DNA of 15,105 nucleotides. Source: an uncultured Clostridium sp. (GTDB taxonomy: Bacteria; Bacillota_A; Clostridia; Lachnospirales; Lachnospiraceae). Each line of letters begins with the position of its first letter. Within the stretch, counting starts at the first letter, position 1. The translations under genes and the position numbers were made by a program. Of this stretch, positions 10,071-15,105 are shown piece by piece. The DNA is taken from contig CAMAMD010000010.1 of NCBI GenBank assembly GCA_945836785.1, positions 1 to 15,105 of the forward strand, written 5' to 3'. The notes beneath the pieces are model-generated. The model made no database searches. It was not told the DNA's origin and worked only from the letters and a program-made list of their open reading frames with translations.

Positions 10071-10099
10071 AGTTTATCACTTTCTTAGCCATTTTTCAA
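10071..10099 (-). promoter_or_regulatory. Predicted promoter of the giant gene
   Basis: On the minus strand TTGAAA (10094-10099) and TAAACT (10071-10076) are separated by 17 bases. This fits a housekeeping sigma promoter with a five-of-six -35 and four-of-six -10. Transcription would begin near 10064 and give a leader of about 64 bases. It lies downstream of the cyclase terminator, so the giant gene is probably transcribed on its own. Confidence 0.45.
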
Positions 10100-10167
10100 T
10101 AAAAGTAATCAACAGGGCTCATAATTCTGTAAACAGTTTTTATTATATATATCGGTCGAATTTGCCC

Positions 10168-10226
10168 AAAAATAAAGAGATGCCACAAATATATACCCTG
10201 ACATATGTATATAAATGCAGCACCCC
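10168..10226 (-). terminator. Rho-independent terminator of the diguanylate cyclase gene
   Basis: On the minus strand GGGGTGCTGC (10217-10226) pairs with GTGGCATCTC (10177-10186), ten pairs including several G-T wobbles. The AT-rich loop can itself pair TATATAC with GTATATA. TTTATTTTT follows directly (10168-10176). It sits about 60 bases after the cyclase stop codon and before the giant gene's promoter. Confidence 0.65.
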
Positions 10227-10287
10227 TCTATAGCTGTTACATTTTATTCATCATCGCCAATACTACCCAGATTTTCTGTAACCTTTC

Positions 10288-11778
10288 TTACATTCTTGCT
10301 TTCATCTTATTTTTTTGTGCGTACATCATGGCATCAGCCTGCTCTTTACCATCCCGCTCGGACAGCTTTCCATAACCAATCGCAAAACTCAGAGGAATTA
10401 CGCGTTCTTTATTTTTTTCTATACATCTTTTTTCTAATGCGTCTAAAAGTGCTTTCACATCCGTTCCCTGCCACAAAATTGCGAATTCATCTCCACCCTG
10501 TCTGAAAACCATGCCGTTGCTTCCGACCACCTCTTGCAAAAGTCCTGCAAATGCCTGCAGCAATTCATCCCCAGTGGAATGTCCCATCGTATCGTTTGTC
10601 ATCTTTAAATTATTCAAATCGGCAATAAAATAATACGTATCTCTGTTTTCGTTTTGCAGTCTGGCATATTCCTTCTCAAACGAATTGCGGTTACGAACAC
10701 CCGTCAGGAAATCATATGTAACCATTTTATTTGCATCCATGCAGATTTCCACAATTTTTGACATAAGGACATCATTACTTCCGCACGCACGCAAGGAAAT
10801 CATTTTGTGTGAAAATGCAAGTTCCCTGCTACAGTGATTTTCCGCATACCTGATAACAGTTCCGGCAATCGTCTCCGCTGTCTGCGGTGTTCCCGCCAGC
10901 AGGACAAAGCCTCTGTCTCCGATACGAAATGCCTGCCGTTTCATCTCTCTTTTACAAAAATGCCCGATATTCTCCATCGCAACGATGTACTGTTTCCAAT
11001 CCAGCATGTTATGTGCCGTCTCAGCTTCACTTATTGTAATGACTTCAACAAACGTATTTCTTTCCATTGCAATATATTCACCGCTCACAATTTCAAGTGC
11101 ATACTGGTTAAACATGCCCGTTTGCTTATCCAGATATTTCTCACTGTTTTCGTTGCTCATCATCACTCCAACCGCAGTCAGAATCACATATACAATCGTA
11201 AACAATGCCTCAGGCATACAAATATTGATGATTGACACTGCGATAAAAATGGGAACAGAAGCGAGAATTGCCGTACATTTTTCCCGGTTCAGCAATTTCC
11301 AGTACCGAATACAATAATATAAGATAAGAGAATTATAAACAATGATGCTCGCATAAAGAGCGTACACCTTAGCCCCCATAGAATAATTGGTATAAGTACC
11401 CCGGATATAATCAAGCGGCATCACAAAAATCAAAATTGACGTAACTATAAAAGGAACCCCCTGCAAAATCCGGGTTAGACGCGAAATATTTCGTTGATTT
11501 TCAAGAAGACTTCGCAAATACAGAAAATAGAGATAAACGGTTGTATTAATTGTCAAAAGGTAGATGATATGTGCAGCAAGATTAACAGAATCCGGCACGA
11601 TATCCATATGATTTACCGTATATAATGTTATTAAATCAAACAGGATTAAACAAACTGCACTGATGTAATAATATGAAAATATTTTTGTTGCCTTGATTGG
11701 TAAATGCTTATTGGAGTAATAAAAGATTCCCATATAAGCTATCAGCAGCAAGCAGACAAATGATGTTTTCATTACCAT
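10288..11778 (-). CDS. Seven-helix membrane diguanylate cyclase with degenerate plus intact GGDEF domains
   Basis: The protein has 496 residues, numbered here from the ATG at 11778. Seven hydrophobic segments (about 4-23, 34-53, 65-89, 104-124, 138-160, 168-188, 191-207) form a membrane sensor. Next comes a GGDEF-like domain opening with DKQTG (217-221) whose signature is decayed to RIGDRGF (285-291). The C-terminal domain is a complete GGDEF: YDFLTG at 355, metal-binding Asp in FIADLNNLK (Asp387) and RQGGDEF (426-432). It should convert two GTP to cyclic di-GMP at the inner membrane face. No RxxD inhibitory site is visible before GGDEF, so product inhibition may be absent. The start is chosen at 11778 because GAGAGG lies 9 bases before it; the upstream GTG at 11808 lacks such a site. 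The signal sensed is unknown. Family call firm; regulation of the neighbouring adhesin is inference. Confidence 0.9.
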   Translation of the reverse strand: MVMKTSFVCLLLIAYMGIFYYSNKHLPIKATKIFSYYYISAVCLILFDLITLYTVNHMDIVPDSVNLAAHIIYLLTINTTVYLYFLYLRSLLENQRNISRLTRILQGVPFIVTSILIFVMPLDYIRGTYTNYSMGAKVYALYASIIVYNSLILYYCIRYWKLLNREKCTAILASVPIFIAVSIINICMPEALFTIVYVILTAVGVMMSNENSEKYLDKQTGMFNQYALEIVSGEYIAMERNTFVEVITISEAETAHNMLDWKQYIVAMENIGHFCKREMKRQAFRIGDRGFVLLAGTPQTAETIAGTVIRYAENHCSRELAFSHKMISLRACGSNDVLMSKIVEICMDANKMVTYDFLTGVRNRNSFEKEYARLQNENRDTYYFIADLNNLKMTNDTMGHSTGDELLQAFAGLLQEVVGSNGMVFRQGGDEFAILWQGTDVKALLDALEKRCIEKNKERVIPLSFAIGYGKLSERDGKEQADAMMYAQKNKMKARM

Positions 11779-11787
11779 AACGATTAT

Positions 11788-11793
11788 CCTCTC
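11788..11793 (-). promoter_or_regulatory. Ribosome binding site of the cyclase gene
   Basis: GAGAGG on the minus strand is 9 bases before the ATG at 11778. It supports that start over the GTG at 11808 and over a second ATG at 11772. Confidence 0.6.
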
Positions 11794-11794
11794 A

Positions 11795-11838
11795 CACAAA
11801 ATGTGCACGTAAATTCATATTCACAAATTGCACGAAAT
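11795..11838. repeat. Imperfect direct repeat in the cyclase leader
   Basis: Two copies of a pattern lie at 11795-11814 (CACAAAATGTGCACGTAAAT) and 11822-11838 (CACAAATTGCACGAAAT), offset by 27 bases, close to two and a half helical turns. They fall between the predicted cyclase promoter and its ribosome site. They could be a regulator binding site, but no protein can be assigned. Confidence 0.35.
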
Positions 11839-11879
11839 ATGCATATTGTCTCTTTTCATCTAACATTTCACTCTTTTCA

Positions 11880-11908
11880 ATTATACTTTGTCACATTTTA
11901 AATATCAA
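11880..11908 (-). promoter_or_regulatory. Strong predicted promoter of the cyclase gene
   Basis: On the minus strand TTGATA (11903-11908) and a perfect TATAAT (11880-11885) are separated by 17 bases. This is the best consensus promoter in the window by eye. Transcription would begin near 11873 and leave a leader of about 95 bases. It overlaps the predicted divergent promoter of the XRE gene. Confidence 0.65.
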
Positions 11909-11915
11909 GTGTTAT
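11888..11915 (+). promoter_or_regulatory. Predicted promoter of the XRE regulator gene
   Basis: TTGTCA (11888-11893) and TGTTAT (11910-11915) are separated by 16 bases on the plus strand. The -10 is imperfect. The site overlaps the cyclase promoter face to face, so the two polymerase sites may compete. Confidence 0.35.
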
Positions 11916-11958
11916 TTGTGGTCTAATTTAATTTTGATATGGATACACTTAAAATAAC
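11907..11958. promoter_or_regulatory. Possible operator: paired inverted motifs before the XRE gene
   Basis: AAGTGT (11907-11912) has its inverse ACACTT at 11945-11950, and the overlapping GTTATTT (11911-11917) has its inverse AAATAAC at 11952-11958. The left half overlaps the -35 of the cyclase promoter and the -10 of the XRE promoter. The AT-rich composition makes chance matches likely. Confidence 0.25.
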
Positions 11959-11961
11959 AGT

Positions 11962-11967
11962 GAGGTG
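11962..11967 (+). promoter_or_regulatory. Ribosome binding site of the XRE gene
   Basis: GAGGTG is 6 bases before the ATG at 11974. It rules against the overlapping GTG at 11965 as start. Confidence 0.7.
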
Positions 11968-11973
11968 ATCCAT

Positions 11974-12228
11974 ATGAGCAAAAATATGATGAATGAGCGC
12001 AATGATAAGCGCTATACCGAAATCGGATATAATATTGCCTATTACCGTAAGCACAAGGGCCTGACACAGGAACAGCTTGCAGAATACCTGAACATCTCAA
12101 GGCAGCACCTCGGTGCAATTGAAGCACCGAATATCGTTCGCCCCATCTCCCTTGACCTGCTTTTTAATATTGCTGATATGCTGGAAATAGATGTCCGTCT
12201 GCTGTTGGATTTTCACGGAAATGCATGA
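11974..12228 (+). CDS. Small XRE-family helix-turn-helix regulator
   Basis: The protein has 84 residues and is a single Cro/C1-type DNA-binding domain with little else. Residues 16-28 form the first helix. LTQEQLAEYLNISRQHLGAIE (30-50) is the helix-turn-helix, with Gln32 and the recognition helix from Ser42 to Glu50. Residues 57-79 (ISLDLLFNIADMLEIDVRLLL) are the typical closing helices. Start chosen at ATG 11974 because GAGGTG lies 6 bases upstream at 11962-11967. A GTG at 11965 would sit inside that site. It is the only plus-strand gene, divergent from the cyclase with 195 bases between starts and overlapping predicted promoters. Autoregulation and control of the cyclase are plausible inferences. 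It has no visible ligand domain and no adjacent toxin or phage gene. Confidence 0.88.
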   Translation: MSKNMMNERNDKRYTEIGYNIAYYRKHKGLTQEQLAEYLNISRQHLGAIEAPNIVRPISLDLLFNIADMLEIDVRLLLDFHGNA

Positions 12229-12280
12229 AATGAAAGCATTTAATTCTTCCTGCAGTGATACATTCCGTTTATCATTCGTT

Positions 12281-13145
12281 TCAATAAAATGTAAACGTTA
12301 TACCTAATATAGAGTACTGCATGCCATCCTCATCAATGTAATCCAGAGGATAATAAACCTGATAGGAGCCATCTACGCTGCCAGGTGAATACATATAGAT
12401 CCAGTCTATACACACCTTTGAAAATTCAAAACTATAAGAAGAATCTGCACAATTTACGGTGATTTCCCGATTTTCGAGGTCATCAAACCACTCGGTAACA
12501 TCTATAGGCTCAGGATAATTTCCATTACTGTATTCCCGGATTAATTGATCCTTTTTTTCTTCAAATAATGCGTTTACCTTATCCATAACAGGTTCGATAA
12601 ATTGTTCGTCTATTTCCAAAGCACTTTCCGCAAGAGGGCTAAGAGTATCTGCGTTCTCACCAATTAATGTGACACTCGCTTCCTCATCAGAATCATTTAA
12701 CATGGTAATTTCAAGACTCTCAGCTGATGCATTCGCATAATTCGGAACATTCTGATAATATCGTGTTAACATAAATACCGGCTCTTTGAAATCTTCACTA
12801 TATATATTTACCGGAAGCTGGTCGCTACCATTGCTGCCAAGTCCGTCCACCGACATCCCCTGTACATTCTCAATATCTGCCCCGATTGTTATAACGTCAC
12901 CTTGTTCAAGCATCTGTTCTTTTCCATTGGCTGTAACCAACACGCTTCCTTCTATAACTTCCACTGTGGTTTCCATTTTAGTATTATCATATGCAACAGA
13001 AAAAGTAGTTCCACGAACACTCATTGTTGCATTTGGCGTTTTAACTTCAAAGGATGAATTTTCATTTAATTTCTTGTCTATGGTAAAAAGTGTTTTCCCG
13101 CATCAATCTTTTTTTATTTTTTTGCTTTATATTCTCAGACTCCAT
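12281..13145 (-). pseudogene. Broken FecR-domain gene (N-terminal part lost, frame changed)
   Basis: The readable part (open from 13102 to the TGA at 12281) starts GKTLFTIDKKLNENSSFEVK and runs into SVRGTTFSV, VEVIEGSVLV and LEQGDVITI. That is the second half of a FecR domain, followed by about 170 acidic residues without a known fold. The first ATG in this frame (13024) lies inside the domain, just before Ser-Val-Arg-Gly-Thr, and has no ribosome site. A proper start exists at 13145, 10 bases after GGGGGG, reading MESENIKQKNKKRLMRE, but in another frame that stops at 13062. The expected membrane helix and first half of the FecR domain are absent. The simplest reading is a deletion plus frame change near 13095-13105. 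FecR domains often pair with membrane-linked signalling; no sigma factor or partner is seen nearby. An assembly error is possible. Confidence 0.65.
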
Positions 13146-13186
13146 AATGAATAATCCCCCCATTGTCTATCGTTGTTGCTGATCCA

Positions 13187-13215
13187 ATTATAGCATGTAA
13201 TAAACTTCACAACAA
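13187..13215 (-). promoter_or_regulatory. Extended -10 promoter of the FecR-domain gene
   Basis: On the minus strand TTGTTG (13210-13215), 17 bases, then TATAAT (13187-13192) preceded by TGC, giving the extended element TGCTATAAT. Transcription would begin near 13180, about 35 bases before the ATG at 13145. A promoter this intact suggests that the gene break is recent or that the locus is still transcribed. Confidence 0.6.
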
Positions 13216-13218
13216 TAC

Positions 13219-13254
13219 AAAAAGACGCCTATGAGATGCGTACCCATAAGCGCC
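13219..13254 (-). terminator. Rho-independent terminator of the symporter operon
   Basis: On the minus strand GGCGCTTATG (13245-13254) pairs with CATAGGCGTC (13224-13233), ten pairs with two wobbles and an 11-base loop, followed by TTTTT (13219-13223). It lies about 29 bases after the symporter stop codon. Confidence 0.8.
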
Positions 13255-13282
13255 TTATTGTTATATTTTAAAATATTCAGTT

Positions 13283-14785
13283 TTAAACATTAACTTCATT
13301 TTGCTGAAGCTTACCGAACCATGTTTTGATAATTCCATATGGTGTCTTCGGTGTAATAAGACTCACCAAAGCTGCAATTACGGTTGATAAAAGTGTAGCC
13401 ATGATACATGCATTGAATCCAAGTGATATTGCAAGAACGCCTTTGTCAATCAATAAATAAAGTGCGATACCACTGATAATCCCCGCAATTGCACCGTACT
13501 CATTTGCTCTCTTCCAGAAAAGTCCCAATAATACTGTATGGAAGAATACGACTGTGAGTCCGCCTGTTGCATATGTGATAAGCTGGGCAAGTAACTGCGG
13601 TGGATTGCTTGCAAGCAGGAAAATCACGAATGATACAACAAGAATTGCTGCAATATTTAACTTCTTTAATGTCTCCGGCTTTGCTTCTTTATTAAAAATA
13701 TTCTTGTATATATCACTTACAATGGTTCCTGCCAGTGATACAACCATGCCGCCCATCGAGGACTGCACCGCTCCGCTTACACCTGCGAGGACAAGTCCTG
13801 CTGCCCATGCCGGCATAACCTTTACAGCAAGAGACGGAATAGCCAGATCCGCCGTTGCAAGAGTTCCCTCCGCAAATGTATACTTTGTGATAAAGCAGAG
13901 TCCATTTAATCCGAGCAGCCATACGGCTACTACAACAGTTCCAATCTTGATCGCTCTGTGAAGCGTTTTCGTGTCCTTGTATGTAAGTGCCGTCATAGTC
14001 ACATGCGGAAGGGTGAATGTTGTAACACCCCAGAGGATTGCAAATGAAATCGTAGTCTGTAGTGCATTGGTGGACGGTAAAAACCAATCCGGATTTGTCT
14101 CCATAAGAGACTGAATTGTTTCCGTGTAAGACAGACCTGTACTATTTACACCCATGATGAATAGTACAAGTACTGATATCGTCATTACAATACCCTGTAT
14201 AACCATCGCACTCGCAACACCTTTGATACCGCCTGTAAGTGCAGCGAGAATCACCAATCCCGTAAATATTGCAAGTCCGATTCTATAGTCCTGCCCTGTG
14301 AGAATCTGGAATATTCTTCCGCCGCCGGTTATTGTTGATACTGCAAATCCACCAAGGAAAAATAATGTAGATACACCACATAAGATTCCAACAATCTTGC
14401 TATTGTTATATCGATTCATAAAAAGTTCAATAAACGTTTTTGAGTTCGTTCTTCTCGCTACAATACCAACTCTCTTACCAAGTAATCCAAGTACCATAAG
14501 ATTTGAACCGATTGAGAAAAAGCAGCATACCATCCATGTTGCACCAAAGGTATATGTAAATCCCGGCACTCCCATGAATACACCCGCACCTGCAACGCCT
14601 GCCGATACCATCATCGCTGTTATAATAATTCCGCCGCTTCTGCCACCTGTATAAAATTTGGAAAGATAGTCACCTTTTCCTTCCTTTAATGATTTTCTTG
14701 TAACAAGGCTGTAGATAAGCAATGCCGCTGTATATAGTGCAAATACCAAAATAATGATTATTCTCTGTTTTGAACTAAGATCCAT
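13283..14785 (-). CDS. PanF-like sodium:solute symporter (SSS family)
   Basis: The 500-residue membrane protein is the usual length for the sodium:solute symporter family, with about 13 hydrophobic segments. Residues 39-52 (DYLSKFYTGGRSGG) match the family's N-terminal D-Y-x-x-x-x-GGRS block. Residues 106-126 hold the conserved loop after the third helix (VGIVARR...NRY). GGFAVSTITGGGR (145-157) and the stretch GAVQSSMGGMVVS to SDIYKN (338-362) match the sodium-site helix region and the following Asp-x-Tyr motif. Together with the YhdT-like gene upstream this resembles the E. coli yhdT-panF arrangement, so pantothenate or another small carboxylate is a reasonable guess. Substrate cannot be read from sequence. 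The start is firm: AAGGAGG (14794-14800) lies 8 bases before ATG, and the upstream gene's TAA directly abuts it. Transcription ends at the hairpin around 13219-13254. Confidence 0.88.
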   Translation of the reverse strand: MDLSSKQRIIIILVFALYTAALLIYSLVTRKSLKEGKGDYLSKFYTGGRSGGIIITAMMVSAGVAGAGVFMGVPGFTYTFGATWMVCCFFSIGSNLMVLGLLGKRVGIVARRTNSKTFIELFMNRYNNSKIVGILCGVSTLFFLGGFAVSTITGGGRIFQILTGQDYRIGLAIFTGLVILAALTGGIKGVASAMVIQGIVMTISVLVLFIMGVNSTGLSYTETIQSLMETNPDWFLPSTNALQTTISFAILWGVTTFTLPHVTMTALTYKDTKTLHRAIKIGTVVVAVWLLGLNGLCFITKYTFAEGTLATADLAIPSLAVKVMPAWAAGLVLAGVSGAVQSSMGGMVVSLAGTIVSDIYKNIFNKEAKPETLKKLNIAAILVVSFVIFLLASNPPQLLAQLITYATGGLTVVFFHTVLLGLFWKRANEYGAIAGIISGIALYLLIDKGVLAISLGFNACIMATLLSTVIAALVSLITPKTPYGIIKTWFGKLQQNEVNV

Positions 14786-15105
14786 TTACTTATCCTCCTT
14801 TTCTTTCTTTTTATCTTTTTCATATAAATCACCGGCCGGTGTAATATCCATATCCTTATATACATATGTGGAAAGAATAATTACAGCTGCCACAAATCCG
14901 ATTATGATTAATATTTCAAGGAATATCCAAAGCGGAAAACCGAGTACCAGTGTTTTATTTCCGTTTAGTAATAGCAGATTTGCAATCATAAGTGCCGCAA
15001 ATCCCACATAAACCCCAAGCGTTATCCAGAATTCTTTCGTTGTCTGCTTGAATCTTGGGTCTGTCTCTATATCTTTCAAGTTGTAATCTCTGCTTTTTTC
15101 ATCTA
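14786..15105 (-). CDS. YhdT-like small membrane partner of the symporter (N-terminus beyond window)
   Basis: About 105 residues are visible. The region DPRFKQTTKEFWITL, two membrane helices, the central GFPLWIFLE and the ending TYVYKDMDI parallel E. coli YhdT (DTRF...GFP-W-E...F-RD), a small protein of unknown function encoded directly before panF. A lysine-rich tail (EKDKKKEKEDK) completes it. The frame stays open from the TTG at 15079 to the window edge, reading DEKSRDYN before that codon. TTG 15079 has no good ribosome site, so the true start probably lies outside. The gene shares an operon with the symporter, zero bases apart. Its likely role is assembly or regulation of the transporter, by analogy only. 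Confidence 0.75.
   Translation of the reverse strand, partial: DEKSRDYNLKDIETDPRFKQTTKEFWITLGVYVGFAALMIANLLLLNGNKTLVLGFPLWIFLEILIIIGFVAAVIILSTYVYKDMDITPAGDLYEKDKKKEKEDK
14794..14800 (-). promoter_or_regulatory. Ribosome binding site of the symporter gene, inside the upstream gene
   Basis: AAGGAGG lies in the last codons of the YhdT-like gene, 8 bases before the symporter ATG at 14785. With no gap between stop and start, translation of the two is probably coupled. Confidence 0.8.

Noticed and set aside
10001..10287. c-di-GMP riboswitch before the giant gene
   Set aside because: The hairpin at 10168-10226 lies upstream of the predicted promoter and ends in a T tract, fitting a terminator. No recognisable riboswitch core was found in the short leader.
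11912..12127. Minus-strand frame of 71 codons opposite the XRE gene
   Set aside because: It is a shadow of the XRE coding sequence and has no ribosome site or family resemblance.
12219..12241. Hairpin AAATGC/GCATTT as terminator of the XRE gene
   Set aside because: The stem has only six mostly AT pairs and no T tract follows; it also overlaps the stop codon.
13106..13122. Programmed frameshift at the A7-T-A7 tract rescuing the FecR-domain gene
   Set aside because: The needed shift is +1 and an in-frame TGA (13103-13105) lies after the tract, so slippage there would still terminate.

Overview
The window looks like the chromosome of a low-to-moderate GC Gram-positive anaerobe, most likely a Lachnospiraceae-type clostridium. 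This is an inference from AT-rich spacers, AAGGAGG/AAGGGG ribosome sites, a clostridial-style prepilin leader on a giant repeat protein, and a multi-pass membrane GGDEF protein. No database search was possible. No insertion sequence, phage gene, tRNA, rRNA or CRISPR array was seen.

Positions 1-10000 are a single minus-strand reading frame, open for 3333 codons and still open at the left edge. I checked every codon line from 10000 to 2 for in-frame stops and found none. It encodes a giant surface protein. A type IV prepilin signal is followed by about 600 residues of pilin-like globular sequence, then about 1500 residues with roughly 37 GLUG-type repeats (probable beta-helix), two copies of an unassigned beta-rich domain, a fibronectin-III-like domain, and about 500 further unassigned residues.

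Positions 10001-10287 hold the giant gene's promoter and ribosome site, and the terminator of the next gene. Positions 10288-11778 (minus) encode a seven-helix membrane diguanylate cyclase with one degenerate and one intact GGDEF domain. It faces a small XRE-family regulator at 11974-12228 (plus), the only plus-strand gene. Their predicted promoters overlap, so the regulator may control both.

Positions 12281-13145 (minus) hold a broken FecR-domain gene with a strong promoter but an interrupted 5' end. Positions 13283-15105 (minus) carry a two-gene transport unit, a YhdT-like small membrane protein (start outside the window) and a PanF-like sodium:solute symporter. The stop and start codons abut, and a clear terminator follows.

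The attractive hypothesis is that the regulator tunes the cyclase, and that c-di-GMP influences display of the giant pilin-anchored adhesin encoded just downstream. Only gene order supports this here.
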